Of a stretch of 43,185 nucleotides of DNA, positions 1 through 8,521 are shown piece after piece (position 1 is the stretch's first letter; every line of letters starts with the position of its first letter). The DNA comes from JACKII01 sp041687435 (GTDB taxonomy: Bacteria; Pseudomonadota; Alphaproteobacteria; Bin95): NCBI GenBank assembly GCA_041687435.1, contig JAWLBX010000026.1, positions 1 through 43,185 of the forward strand, given 5' to 3'. Both the position numbers and the translations under genes were made by a program. The notes under the pieces are model-generated. The model saw only the letters and a program-made list of their open reading frames with translations, had not been told where the DNA came from and searched no databases.

Positions 1-591
1 GAACGGGCCGCGGGCCATGAAACGGTGGCCTTCCGTCTCCGCCCCGAACGCCCGCTCGCCCAGGCTGCCACCCAGGTCGAGCGAGCCGGCGAGCGGCTTG
101 CCACCAAACACGACATTGATGCGGTGCAGAGGGCGCACATAGCGGAATGTGCCATCGGCCCAGCGCATGGATTTCGGCCAGGGCAGGGCGCGGATGGCGT
201 CGGCGACGATCTCCGGCAGCACAGCCTCGGTCGGCTTGCCTTCGGTCTTAGAAACTGCGTACCAGAACTCCGCCTTACCAATCGTACGCTTTTCACATTG
301 GTCGAGGGAGGTGAGGCCAGCGGAGCGTAGGAAGCCATCTATGGCCTTTTCGGGCGCGCCGACTCGGGGACCTTTGCGTTCCGACGTAACATCGTATTGG
401 CGTTCAAGAAGGTTATACACCACTACAGCAAGGCGGCGCGGCGTCACGTAGACTCGGACTCGCTCTTCGGGAAAGCCAAGAGCCTCCTGCCGTAGATAGT
501 CCTGAACATCACGTTTGAAGTTTTCCGCAGCCCTCGCCTGCATGCGGGCGGGGATTTCCTCGGACAGCAGTTCGATCAAAAGCTCACGCAC
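1..591 (-). CDS. glyS: Glycine-tRNA ligase beta subunit, N-terminal 197 residues (cut by window edge)
   Basis: Reverse-strand translation from a GTG at 591 gives an open frame running off the left edge, so the gene continues outside. It begins VRELLIELLSEEIPARMQA, the characteristic GlyS N-terminus, followed by VYVTPRRLAV, KGPRVGAP and FLRSAGL, all typical of the beta subunit of the alpha2beta2 bacterial glycyl-tRNA synthetase. The beta subunit is the larger one and carries the tRNA-binding and anticodon-binding parts, working with GlyQ to charge tRNA-Gly in the cytoplasm. The GTG was chosen because the GlyS homology starts there and an AGAGGGG-like site lies about a dozen bases upstream; no ATG fits. 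It lies downstream of glyQ on the same strand, but a 171-base gap holding a palindromic repeat separates them. Identification is firm; the exact start is a good inference. Confidence 0.93.
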   Translation of the reverse strand, partial: MRELLIELLSEEIPARMQARAAENFKRDVQDYLRQEALGFPEERVRVYVTPRRLAVVVYNLLERQYDVTSERKGPRVGAPEKAIDGFLRSAGLTSLDQCEKRTIGKAEFWYAVSKTEGKPTEAVLPEIVADAIRALPWPKSMRWADGTFRYVRPLHRINVVFGGKPLAGSLDLGGSLGERAFGAETEGHRFMARGPF

Positions 592-616
592 GGTGCTAAG
601 CGCCCCTCTTTACAAG

Positions 617-713
617 CGTCGTTGCGAGGAGCGTAGCGACGAAGCAATCCAGCCCAACGGTTCCGTCACGTCTCAAAGCCGGTCTGGATTGCTTCGCTCC
701 GCTCGCAATGACG
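617..713. repeat. Palindromic dispersed repeat between glyQ and glyS
   Basis: Two arms face each other. The left arm (617-652) reads into GAAGCAATCCAG and the right arm (684-713) is its reverse complement, starting CTGGATTGCTTC and ending in GCAATGACG. The left arm has about six extra bases (GTAGCGAC region) that the right arm lacks. The spacer of about 31 bases has no matching arms. This motif, built around GCAATCCAG and CATTGCGAG, is a widely dispersed intergenic palindrome in proteobacterial genomes (family knowledge). The RNA would form a long hairpin inside the glyQ-glyS transcript. No second copy was noticed in the window. Confidence 0.8.
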
Positions 714-762
714 GAGAGACATTTCTTGCTATGAGGTCGCAGGGTTAGAGCGGGACGAACCA

Positions 763-1644
763 TCACGCCGCCTCCTCAGCCAAATGCCCGCGCGCCTTGA
801 GCCAACCCTCCGCAGCACCCCGCGCCAGCGCCCGCACCCGGCCGATATAGGCCTGCCGCTCCGTCACGCTGATCACGCCGCGGGCGTCCAGCAGGTTGAA
901 GGTGTGGCTCGCGGCGATGCACTGGTCGTAGGCGGGCAGGGGCAGGCCGGCTGCCAGCAGCTTCGCGCTCTCCCGCTCCGCATCCTCGAAATGGCGGAAC
1001 AAGGTTTCGGTGTCCGCATACTCGAAATTGTAGGCGCTGAATTCCTGCTCGTTCTGCAGGAACACGTCGCCATAGGTCATGCCGGCGCCGTTGAAATCCA
1101 GGTCATAGACGTTCTCGACGCCCTGAATATACATCGCCAGGCGCTCCAGCCCGTAGGTGAGCTCGCCCGAAACCGGGTTGCAGTCGAAGCCGCCGACCTG
1201 CTGGAAATAGGTGAACTGCGTCACCTCCATGCCGTCGCACCAGACCTCCCAGCCGAGGCCCCAGGCGCCCAGTGTCGGGCTTTCCCAGTCGTCCTCCACA
1301 AAGCGGATGTCGTGATAATCCGGGTCGATGCCGATGGCGCGGAGCGAGCCCAGATAGAGGTCCAGAATATCTTCCGGGTTCGGCTTCAGGATCACCTGGA
1401 ACTGATAGTAGTGCTGCAGGCGGTTGGGATTCTCGCCATAGCGCCCATCGGTCGGGCGGCGCGACGGCTGCACATAGGCCGCGCGCCAGTGTTCCGGCCC
1501 CAGCGCGCGCAGGGTGGTTGCCGGGTGAAAGGTGCCGGCGCCGACGCACATATCGTAGGGCTGCAATAGCGCACACCCTTGCGCGCCCCAATAGCGCTGC
1601 AGCGCCAGGATCATGTCTTGAAAGGACAACGGGGCATCGGCCAC
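763..1644 (-). CDS. glyQ: Glycine-tRNA ligase alpha subunit
   Basis: This 293-residue protein matches the usual length (about 290-300) of the GlyQ catalytic subunit. Hallmark segments are LQRYWGAQGCALLQPYD near the N-terminus, GAGTFHPATTLR, AYVQPSRRPTDGRYGENPNR (class II synthetase core), then FVEDDWESPTLGAWGLGW and MEVTQFTYFQQVGG. It binds ATP and glycine and, with GlyS, forms glycyl-tRNA in the cytoplasm. The start is a GTG at 1644; the homology begins immediately (MADAPLSFQDMILALQ), so no other start is likely. glyS follows on the same strand after 171 bases, a wider gap than is usual for this pair because of the inserted repeat. Assignment is secure. Confidence 0.97.
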   Translation of the reverse strand: MADAPLSFQDMILALQRYWGAQGCALLQPYDMCVGAGTFHPATTLRALGPEHWRAAYVQPSRRPTDGRYGENPNRLQHYYQFQVILKPNPEDILDLYLGSLRAIGIDPDYHDIRFVEDDWESPTLGAWGLGWEVWCDGMEVTQFTYFQQVGGFDCNPVSGELTYGLERLAMYIQGVENVYDLDFNGAGMTYGDVFLQNEQEFSAYNFEYADTETLFRHFEDAERESAKLLAAGLPLPAYDQCIAASHTFNLLDARGVISVTERQAYIGRVRALARGAAEGWLKARGHLAEEAA

Positions 1645-1721
1645 GGTCTAGCACTCGCTTTGCGGGCGTTGTAATGCGCCGCACGAAAGGCCCAGACGGT
1701 TACAGATTCAAGACGCCCCAA

Positions 1722-1752
1722 CGCCGCAGACGCAGCGGCGCCTTGCTTTTTT
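1722..1752 (+). terminator. Terminator-like hairpin reading against the local genes
   Basis: A perfect six-base stem CGCCGC/GCGGCG (1722-1727 and 1735-1740, seven-base loop) is followed on the plus strand by a T-rich run ending near 1752. It has the form of an intrinsic terminator for plus-strand RNA, but the genes on both sides (M42 peptidase, glyQ) run on the minus strand. It could stop antisense transcripts or be chance. For minus-strand RNA it has no U-tract. Confidence 0.3.
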
Positions 1753-1811
1753 GCATGGGCCGTCTGGTGTTGTTCCGCCGGATGAACCGGCAGGCCTCAG
1801 TGCCGCGCTGG

Positions 1812-2984
1812 TCAGTGTTCCACGCTTTCAATCTCGATATCCGGCGTCAAATCCTGCCCGGCCGGTTCCTCCGGCTGAGTGGTAAAGCCGGTCAGGCCGG
1901 TCATGGTATGGCGGTCGCGCGTGATTTCGACCTCGCTGCGGGCATAGCAGGTCAGCAGTTCCGCCAGGGACCGCAGGGCGTGCATGTGGATGCGTTCATA
2001 GCCATGACTGGCATCCACGCCGAACGTGACAAGCGCGGTCCGCACGTCCGCCCCCGCCTCAATCGCCGACGCACTGTCCGAACGGTAAAAGCGGAATACA
2101 TCCTTCTGGTAGCGGATGTCGTTGTCGCGGCAGAGCGCCGCCAGCTTTCGCGTCAGGTGAAAATCGAACGGACCGGTCATGTCGGCCATGGATATGGTGA
2201 CGCCGAATTCCGCCGAATTCTGCCCTGGCGCCGCCGTGCCGTTATCGACCGCTACGAGCGAGGCAATGTTCGGCAGCAGGATGGAGGCGGCGCCATGGCC
2301 GACTTCCTCCGCAATGGTGAACAGCCAGAAAATATCGACCGGCGGCGGATCGGCCTGAACCATCGCATGCATGGCCGCCAGCATGATCGCGACGCCGGCC
2401 TTGTTGTCCAAATGGCGGGAAACGATGAAGCCGTTATCCAGGAATTCCGGTTGCGGGTCGATGGAAACGATATCGCCGATCTCGATGCCGAGCCGGTGGA
2501 TGTCATCCGGGTTGTTCGCATAGGCATCGACCCGCAGTTCCACATACTCCCAGCCAATGGGGAGGGCATCGACGTCATCGCCATAGGTATGGCCAGAAGC
2601 GCGGAGCGGCAGGATTGTGCCACGGTAGGCGCCGGCATCGGTAAAAACCGTGGTTCGCGCGCCTTCGGCAAAGCGGGCCGACCAGTGACCGATGGGCACC
2701 AGTTGCAGCCGCCCGTTCGGTTTGATGCCCTTCACCTGCGCGCCCAGGGTATCGACGTGCGAAACGATGGCGCGGGCCGATGTCAGATTGTGCCCGGCAA
2801 GCCGCGCGCGGATGGCGCCGCGCCGGGTCAGATCGTATTCCACCTCGAGCTTGTCCAATTCGCCGCAAACATAGCGAACGACAGAGTCGGTGTAGCCGGT
2901 CGGACTTGGGATCGCGAGAAGGGCTCGCAATCGGTCGCGCAGATAGTCGATGTCAATCGTCAGACGGAGGGGGCTATCGCTCAT
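1812..2984 (-). CDS. NAGGN-system M42 family peptidase
   Basis: This 390-residue protein is a zinc-dependent M42 (glutamyl aminopeptidase-type) hydrolase. Visible metal and catalytic positions are the HxD of AIVSHVDTLGAQ, the bridging aspartate in SRHLDNKAG, the catalytic pair in TIAEEVGHGA, the aspartate of AVDNGTAAPG and a late histidine in DASHGYERIHMHA. It is the third gene of the operon that makes N-acetylglutaminylglutamine amide, and its ATG overlaps the stop of ngg by four bases, so it is translationally coupled. The family member fixed in this operon is annotated as the osmoprotectant NAGGN system M42 peptidase; its substrate is presumed to be NAGGN or a precursor, perhaps for turnover when osmotic stress ends (inference). 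It ends 167 bases before glyQ. Confidence 0.93.
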   Translation of the reverse strand: MSDSPLRLTIDIDYLRDRLRALLAIPSPTGYTDSVVRYVCGELDKLEVEYDLTRRGAIRARLAGHNLTSARAIVSHVDTLGAQVKGIKPNGRLQLVPIGHWSARFAEGARTTVFTDAGAYRGTILPLRASGHTYGDDVDALPIGWEYVELRVDAYANNPDDIHRLGIEIGDIVSIDPQPEFLDNGFIVSRHLDNKAGVAIMLAAMHAMVQADPPPVDIFWLFTIAEEVGHGAASILLPNIASLVAVDNGTAAPGQNSAEFGVTISMADMTGPFDFHLTRKLAALCRDNDIRYQKDVFRFYRSDSASAIEAGADVRTALVTFGVDASHGYERIHMHALRSLAELLTCYARSEVEITRDRHTMTGLTGFTTQPEEPAGQDLTPDIEIESVEH

Positions 2985-4759
2985 TCCATGCTCCGGGCCC
3001 GTGCCTGGCGGGCCGCTGCGGGGATGCTGAGGGGGAATAACAGGTCGATGAACCGTTCGGCTGTCGGCTGCGGCTCGTGATTGGCAAGGCCGGGCCGTTC
3101 GTTTGCCTCGATGAACACATAATCCGGCTGCCGTGGGCTCTTGACCATCAGGTCAATGCCTGTGACCGGGATTTCGATAGCCCTGGCGGCCTCGATTGCG
3201 GCGGAAATCAGGGTTGGGTGTGTCTCGGCTGTTACGTCGTGGATCGTGCCGCCGGTATGCAGGTTGGCGGTCTTGCGAACTGCAATCTCTACTCCGCGCT
3301 CCGGCACCGAGTCATAAGTCAGGCCGGCAAGTTGCAAGCTGCGCTCGGTCTCCTCATCCAGCGGGATGTGGCTTTCACCACCGGTTGCGGCCGACCGGCG
3401 GCGGCTTTGCGCCTCGATCAGTTTGCGCACGGTGGCGGTGCCATCGCCGACAATCCGCGCCGGGCGGCGCAGGGCGGCGGCCACGACCTTGTAATCGATG
3501 ACCACCACGCGCAGATCCTCACCCGTAAAGCAGGCTTCTACCACCACTTCGGGGCATAGCGCCCGCGCCCGCTCGATGGCCGTGGTGATGTCGTCCAGAC
3601 TGCTCAAGCCTACCGCAACGCCCTTGCCCTGCTCGCCACGCGCGGGCTTGACGACAACGCTGCCATGCTCCCGCACGAATGCCGCAATGGCTTCCGGGGT
3701 CAGGTCGGTCAGCTGCTGCGGCACCTGTACGCCCGCAGCCTCGACAATTCGCCGGGTCAGGCGCTTGTCGTCGCAGATGGTCATGGCAACTGCGGAGGTA
3801 AACTCGCTCAGGGCCTCACGGCAATGCACGCTGCGGCCGCCGTATGTCAGCCGAAACAAGTTGGCCTCGGCATCGGTGACCGTAACGGTAATGCCGCGCC
3901 GCTTGGCCTCGTCGGTGATGATGCGGGCATAGGGGTTCAGGTCCGCATCCGCGGCGGAACCCGTGAACAGGCGCTCGTTGATTGGGTTCTTGCGCTTGAT
4001 TGCAAACACCGGAACGCGGACGAAGCCCAGTTTTTCATAAAGTGCGATGGCCTGGGTGTTGTCGTGCATCACCGACAAGTCCATGAAGCTGGCGCCGCGA
4101 GCCTTGAAGTGCTCGGCCAGCCGCCGCACCAAACCCTCCCCTATGCCGGCATGGGGGGCATCGGGCGCAACGGCAAGACACCAAAGCGAACTGCCGCGTT
4201 CCGGATCGTCGAAGCATCGCATGTGATCCAGGCCCATCACCGTGCCCAGGATTGCCCCGGTTTCAGCATCCTCCGCTACGAACACGGTCATGGACCGGGC
4301 ATCGCGGTGCGCCCAGAAAAACTCGGTCGGAACCGTTACCATGTTGTGCGCGGAATAGATCGCGTTGACGGCGTCCGCATCCTCCCGCGTTGACAGGCGG
4401 CGGATGAAGAAGGTCTGCCGTCGCCGCCGGGCCGGCCGGTAGGTGGCAAGGTCCAGCCGATAGGTGTGGGACGGGTCGAGGAACAGTTCCTGCGGCGCCT
4501 GGGCTAGCATCACGTGCGGATCGCGGACATAAAACGCGATGTCCCGCCGGTCCGGGCCTTCCGCCGCCAGCACATCGACCACATCGCTGTTGTCGGTAAA
4601 GGTCTGGGCGAAGATCAGGCGGCCCCAGCCGCAATTGACGACCGCATCGGGCTTTGGCTGACCTTCGCTCGTTGGCGTCGGGCGGTTGCCATATTGCCGT
4701 TGCCGCCGCAGGCGGTGCTCGTAAGCGCCACGGCGGCGATGGGGAGGCGATTCGCTCAT
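2981..4759 (-). CDS. ngg: N-acetylglutaminylglutamine synthetase (GNAT plus ATP-grasp)
   Basis: A 592-residue two-domain enzyme. After a basic N-terminus, a GNAT acetyltransferase domain (roughly residues 120-270) shows LWCLAVAPDAPHAGIGEGL, the acetyl-CoA loop, and IALYEKLGF. An ATP-grasp ligase domain follows, with VVVKPARGEQGKGVAVG, VEACFTGEDLRVVV and IEANERPG near the C-terminus. Such proteins acetylate glutamine and join it to a second glutamine, making the dipeptide that AsnO then amidates to NAGGN, a compatible solute used in osmotic stress. It starts one base after the asnO stop and overlaps the next gene by four bases, so the three form a tight operon. Domain order and context make the assignment strong. 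Confidence 0.94.
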   Translation of the reverse strand: MSESPPHRRRGAYEHRLRRQRQYGNRPTPTSEGQPKPDAVVNCGWGRLIFAQTFTDNSDVVDVLAAEGPDRRDIAFYVRDPHVMLAQAPQELFLDPSHTYRLDLATYRPARRRRQTFFIRRLSTREDADAVNAIYSAHNMVTVPTEFFWAHRDARSMTVFVAEDAETGAILGTVMGLDHMRCFDDPERGSSLWCLAVAPDAPHAGIGEGLVRRLAEHFKARGASFMDLSVMHDNTQAIALYEKLGFVRVPVFAIKRKNPINERLFTGSAADADLNPYARIITDEAKRRGITVTVTDAEANLFRLTYGGRSVHCREALSEFTSAVAMTICDDKRLTRRIVEAAGVQVPQQLTDLTPEAIAAFVREHGSVVVKPARGEQGKGVAVGLSSLDDITTAIERARALCPEVVVEACFTGEDLRVVVIDYKVVAAALRRPARIVGDGTATVRKLIEAQSRRRSAATGGESHIPLDEETERSLQLAGLTYDSVPERGVEIAVRKTANLHTGGTIHDVTAETHPTLISAAIEAARAIEIPVTGIDLMVKSPRQPDYVFIEANERPGLANHEPQPTAERFIDLLFPLSIPAAARQARARSME

Positions 4760-4760
4760 C

Positions 4761-6536
4761 TCAAACCCCGTGTTGCTGCAGCCATAACTCCAGCAGCCCT
4801 ATCTGCCAAAGCTCCGAGCCACGCAGCGGCGTGATGTGGTCGGTTGGGTTGGCGAACAGCTGTTCCAGATAACCGGCCTGGAACAGGCCACGCTCCCGCG
4901 CGGCGGGGGAGGTCAGAGCATTGCGAACCATATCCAGATAGGGGCCCTGGATGTATTTCAGTGCCGGAACCGGGAAATATCCTTTCGGCCGGTCGATGAC
5001 CGCGGACGGCACCACCCGACGTGCGGCAGCCTTCAGCACGCCCTTGCCACCATCCGCCAGCTTGTGTTCCGCCGGTATGCGGCCGGCCAGTTCCACCAGT
5101 TCGTGATCCAGGAATGGCACGCGCGCTTCCAGCCCCCAGGCCATGGTCATGTTGTCGACCCGCTTCACCGGATCGTCGACCAGCATCACGTTGGTATCGA
5201 GTCGCAGCGCCTTGTCCACCGGATCGTCCGCGCCCGGAAGCGCGAAATGTTCGGCAACGAAAGCCAGGCTCTCGTCCCGCTCGGCCAGATAGTCCGGACT
5301 TAGATGCTCCGCCAGGCGCGCGTGGCTTCGGTCAAAGAAGGCGGCGGCATAGTCGCTGACGGCATCGTTGGAGCGCGCCAGCGGCGGATACCAGTGATAG
5401 CCGCCGAACACCTCGTCCGCGCCCTGGCCCGACTGCACCACCTTGATAGTCTTGGAGACCTCCCGCGATAGCAGGAAAAAGCCGATATTGTCGTACGAGA
5501 CCATGGGTTCCGACTGGGCGCGGATTGCCAACGGCAGGTTCTCCCGCATTTCTTCCGACGGGATCATGATCTTGTGGTGATTGGTGCCGTAGTGTTTGGC
5601 GATCAGGTCGGAATATTGGAATTCATCGCCACTTTCGCCGTGCGCTGCTTCGAAGCCGATGGAGTAGGTGGCAAGGTCTTTTTGTCCTTCCTCGGCCAGC
5701 AATCCAACGATCAGGGAGCTATCGACACCGCCGGACAGCAGCACGCCCACCGGCACGTCCGCCACCATGCGGCGGCGCACGGCGGTGCGGAGTGCTTCCA
5801 GCACCATGGTTGCCCAGTCCTCGCCGCTGCGGGCGCTATCCTCGGCGCTGCGCTCGAAAGTCGGCCGCCAATAGGTTCGGTCACTGGACTGGCCGTCCGG
5901 TTCGATGGTGCGGATGGTGGCGGCCGGCAGCTTCCGCACGCCGGCCAGAATGGTGCGCGGCGCCGGCACGACCGCGTGCCAGCTCATGTAGTGGTGCAGC
6001 GCTACCCGGTCGATGGAGGTATCAACGCCGCCCGCGGCCAGCAGCGCCGGCAGGGTCGATGCGAAAGCGAGGCGCTTGCCATCCTCCGCATAATACAGCG
6101 GTTTGATGCCGAAGCGGTCGCGCACAAAGAACAGACGGCCGCTTGCCCGCTCATGCAGGGCGAAGGCGAACATGCCTTGCAGGCGCGGCACGGCTTCCGC
6201 ACCCCACTGTGCCCAGGCCCGCAGGATCACTTCGGTATCGCCGGTGGAGGCGAAGCGGTGGCCCAGCCCCTCCAACTCCTTCCGCAATTCGGGATAGTTG
6301 TAGATGCAGCCGTTGAAGGCGATGGTCAGGCCGAGGTGGGTGTCGACAAACGGCTGTGCCGCCGCTTCCGACAGATCAATGATCTTCAAGCGCCGATGAC
6401 CGAACCCGACATTGCTGCGGATGTGGACCCCCGCACCATCAGGTCCGCGTGGGGCCATGACGTCGGCCATCCTCTGAATTCGCGCCGCCGAGGCAAAGGA
6501 GCCATCGAACAAAATCTCTCCGCAAATGCCACACAT
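4761..6536 (-). CDS. asnO: N-acetylglutaminylglutamine amidotransferase (asparagine synthase-like)
   Basis: The 591-residue product has the layout of class II glutamine amidotransferases. Cys2 of MCGICGE is the N-terminal nucleophile, with NGCIYNY and ASTGDTEVILRAW completing the glutaminase domain. The synthase domain carries the PP-loop GVLLSGGVDSSL (residues 268-274), FGGYHWYPPLARS and the late EARVPFLDHELVEL. It takes ammonia from glutamine to amidate the C-terminus of N-acetylglutaminylglutamine. It is first in the NAGGN operon, upstream of ngg and the M42 peptidase. Translation starts at the ATG that places Cys2 correctly; a GGAGG lies about 14 bases upstream, rather far. The promoter should lie in the AT-rich stretch just upstream. 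Ordinary asparagine synthetase is the alternative, but the neighbours argue against it. Confidence 0.93.
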   Translation of the reverse strand: MCGICGEILFDGSFASAARIQRMADVMAPRGPDGAGVHIRSNVGFGHRRLKIIDLSEAAAQPFVDTHLGLTIAFNGCIYNYPELRKELEGLGHRFASTGDTEVILRAWAQWGAEAVPRLQGMFAFALHERASGRLFFVRDRFGIKPLYYAEDGKRLAFASTLPALLAAGGVDTSIDRVALHHYMSWHAVVPAPRTILAGVRKLPAATIRTIEPDGQSSDRTYWRPTFERSAEDSARSGEDWATMVLEALRTAVRRRMVADVPVGVLLSGGVDSSLIVGLLAEEGQKDLATYSIGFEAAHGESGDEFQYSDLIAKHYGTNHHKIMIPSEEMRENLPLAIRAQSEPMVSYDNIGFFLLSREVSKTIKVVQSGQGADEVFGGYHWYPPLARSNDAVSDYAAAFFDRSHARLAEHLSPDYLAERDESLAFVAEHFALPGADDPVDKALRLDTNVMLVDDPVKRVDNMTMAWGLEARVPFLDHELVELAGRIPAEHKLADGGKGVLKAAARRVVPSAVIDRPKGYFPVPALKYIQGPYLDMVRNALTSPAARERGLFQAGYLEQLFANPTDHITPLRGSELWQIGLLELWLQQHGV

Positions 6537-6864
6537 CCGCCAGCGTCAAACCTCCGCATTGTGTTGGAATTATCTGGAAGATAGTCGGTTTGACCAGACG
6601 ATTAAAGTGTCCGTAGGTATAATAATTTCTCGATCTGATTTTTGATGTTATTAGATATTATGATGTATTATTCCCTAAAAATCCCCAAAATCCCAAGGAA
6701 TATTAAATTTTTTAAATTCAATTATTACAATACAAATTCTAGATATCATCATAAATTATTTAGGTATTTTTGTTGTTTAGGGAATTTAGGAACTGAAATC
6801 GTCACTCTTGAGCCAGAGGCGATGCGGTTTCTTGGCCGGGTTACGGTCTCGCCCCTTCTTGCTC
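6537..6864. other. Intergenic region, 328 bases, strongly AT-rich between about 6590 and 6800
   Basis: No gene is supported here. The stretch from about 6600 to 6790 is dominated by A and T, in sharp contrast to the GC-rich genes on both sides. It lies upstream of asnO and beyond the 3' end of the amidase gene, so it most likely holds the NAGGN operon promoter. On the minus strand TATTATA- and TAAT-type hexamers are plentiful, so no single -10 element can be chosen with confidence. A ten-base inverted repeat at 6670-6785 brackets its core. Confidence 0.6.
6670..6785. repeat. Ten-base inverted repeats bracketing an AT-rich core
   Basis: ATTCCCTAAA at 6670-6679 is matched exactly by its reverse complement TTTAGGGAAT at 6776-6785, with about 96 bases of very AT-rich DNA between. 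A related TTTAGGAA follows directly at 6785. The pair could be paired protein-binding sites, the ends of a tiny non-coding element, or chance in low-complexity sequence. Confidence 0.5.
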
Positions 6865-8274
6865 TCAATCCCAACCGGGCGGGCGCAGCGTATGCCAGTC
6901 GGTTGCGGCCTCGTAGGCTGCGCCGCACCTCACCAGAAGGGCCTCCGATCGGTGGCGCCCGACAAACTGGAACGACAGGGGCAACCCCTCGCTGGACAGG
7001 CCGCACGGCAGGGCTAAGGTCGGCAGGCCGGCATAATCCGTCGGCCAGGTAAAGCGGCCATTCCATGGGCTGCGGTCCGGCGGGATCGGGCCGTAAGAAA
7101 TTTCCGGCGAGACCGGATAGCCCGCCCGCGCGGTCGACGGGCAGAGAAACACGTCAACCTCTGCCATTAGCCTGTTCATCTCGCCATTGCATTCCGTGCG
7201 TAAAATATGGGCAGCAGCGTAATCCATGGCGGTATGCCGGTTGCCGATTTCCAGCCACTGCCGGAACCAGGGGCCATACTCGTCCGCCCGCGCCGGGAAA
7301 AAGGCCCGGTGTGCGTCTGCCGCTTCCGACGTGCAGATCACCTGCCACGCTTCCATATACTCGCGCAGCCGGGCGGGCATGGAGACCGGCACAATCTCTG
7401 CCCCCAGTTTCGCCATGACATCCCTCGCAGCCGCGACGGCAGCGGCGAAATCTGGCGCCATGTCCTCACTCGCATAACGTTCGTCAAAGCCGATGCGCAG
7501 TCCCTTCACACCCTGACCGATGTCAGCCAGCAAGTCTGGCGCTGGATAGGGCAGGGAGGTAGGGTCGTTCGGGTCATGGCCGGCGATGGCCTGCGTCACG
7601 ATCCCCGCATCGACGCTGGAGCGGGTAAGCGGGCCGACATGATCGAGTGTTTGTGCCAAGTCCAGCACGCCGTAGCGGCTGACCAGCCCATAGGTCGGTT
7701 TCAGGCCGACGGTGCCGCACACTGCAGCCGGATGACGGATCGACCCGCCGGTGTCGCTGCCCAGCGTTGCGAAGGCCAGCCCCGCCGCCGTCGCAGCACC
7801 GGAGCCGCTGGAGGAAGCGCCGGACCAGTGCCCCGTGCGCCAGGGGTTCTCCGGCACGGCAAAGTCCGGATTGTAGCCGGCCATCGCCCCCTCGGTCAGG
7901 TTGACCTTGCCGAGCAGCACGGCACCGGCGGCACGCAGCCGCTCCACCACCGTGGCGTCGTGATCCGGCACGAAGTCCGCCAGGACCTTCAGCCCGCCCA
8001 TGGTGCGCACGCCCTTGGTGTAGCAAAGGTCCTTCACCGCCACCGGCACGCCATGAAGCTTGCCCTTATAGGCCCCGGCGCTGATCTCCGCCTCCGCCTG
8101 CCGCGCCTCGTCCATGGCGCTTTCTGCCATGACGGTGGCGTAGGCTTTGAGTCTGCCGTCCAGCGCCTCGATCCGCCCCAGCATGTGTTGCGTCACCTCC
8201 ACCGGCGAAAGCCGGCGCGCTTCGATCTCGGCCGCGAGCGCCGCGATGGTCATGTAGTGGATCGGTTCGCTCAT
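6865..8274 (-). CDS. Amidase signature family hydrolase
   Basis: This 469-residue enzyme hydrolyses amide bonds with a Ser-cisSer-Lys triad. Visible are Lys81 in VPVAVKDL, Ser154 in the GASSSGSGAA loop and the nucleophile Ser178 in GSDTGGSIR; the rest of the signature (CGTVGLKPTYGLVSRYGV) follows. Family members include GatA, but this protein is not in a gatCAB cluster and its C-terminal half lacks obvious GatA context, so a free-standing amidase of unknown substrate is more likely. It starts at an ATG with GAGGGG about ten bases upstream and lies 15 bases after the TusA-like gene, with the MBL hydrolase before that, so all three are probably co-transcribed. Substrate cannot be read from sequence. 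Confidence 0.9.
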   Translation of the reverse strand: MSEPIHYMTIAALAAEIEARRLSPVEVTQHMLGRIEALDGRLKAYATVMAESAMDEARQAEAEISAGAYKGKLHGVPVAVKDLCYTKGVRTMGGLKVLADFVPDHDATVVERLRAAGAVLLGKVNLTEGAMAGYNPDFAVPENPWRTGHWSGASSSGSGAATAAGLAFATLGSDTGGSIRHPAAVCGTVGLKPTYGLVSRYGVLDLAQTLDHVGPLTRSSVDAGIVTQAIAGHDPNDPTSLPYPAPDLLADIGQGVKGLRIGFDERYASEDMAPDFAAAVAAARDVMAKLGAEIVPVSMPARLREYMEAWQVICTSEAADAHRAFFPARADEYGPWFRQWLEIGNRHTAMDYAAAHILRTECNGEMNRLMAEVDVFLCPSTARAGYPVSPEISYGPIPPDRSPWNGRFTWPTDYAGLPTLALPCGLSSEGLPLSFQFVGRHRSEALLVRCGAAYEAATDWHTLRPPGWD

Positions 8275-8289
8275 CGGTGCTTGGACCCC

Positions 8290-8514
8290 TCAGGCTTTGC
8301 GGATGCGGAAAATCAGCGTTTCGCCATCCTGCCGGGTTTCTTCCAGCGTGTCGCCGGTCATATCGCAGAAGGCGGGCACGTCCCTTGCAGAAGCAGGGTC
8401 GTCTGCGTGGAGTTCCAGCAGAGCGCCGCTCGGCAACGCTTTCAAAGCGCGGCGAGCGCGCAACACCGGCATGGGACACTTCAGGCCGGTTGCGTCCAGG
8501 GTCTGGTCAGGCAT
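8290..8514 (-). CDS. TusA-family sulfurtransferase
   Basis: A 74-residue protein with the compact alpha/beta TusA fold. The start LDATGLKCPMPVLRARRAL holds the family's CPxP motif, whose cysteine carries persulfide sulfur between partner proteins. The ending DGETLIFRIRKA is also typical. TusA relays sulfur for tRNA thiolation, cofactor synthesis or sulfur oxidation; which of these applies is not visible. It sits between a persulfide-dioxygenase-like hydrolase (7 bases upstream) and the amidase (15 bases downstream). The partnership with the hydrolase suggests handling of sulfane sulfur, with TusA as carrier (inference). Family assignment is strong. Confidence 0.92.
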   Translation of the reverse strand: MPDQTLDATGLKCPMPVLRARRALKALPSGALLELHADDPASARDVPAFCDMTGDTLEETRQDGETLIFRIRKA

Positions 8515-8521
8515 CGCCGTA

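Noticed and set aside
1272..3080. Long plus-strand open frame of 602 codons
   Set aside because: It lies antisense to glyQ and the M42 peptidase, is rich in Arg, Gly and His without family similarity, and both minus-strand genes have complete motifs.
6642..7052. Open frame starting in the AT-rich block (136 codons)
   Set aside because: Its first part is low-complexity and the rest is antisense to the amidase; no ribosome site.
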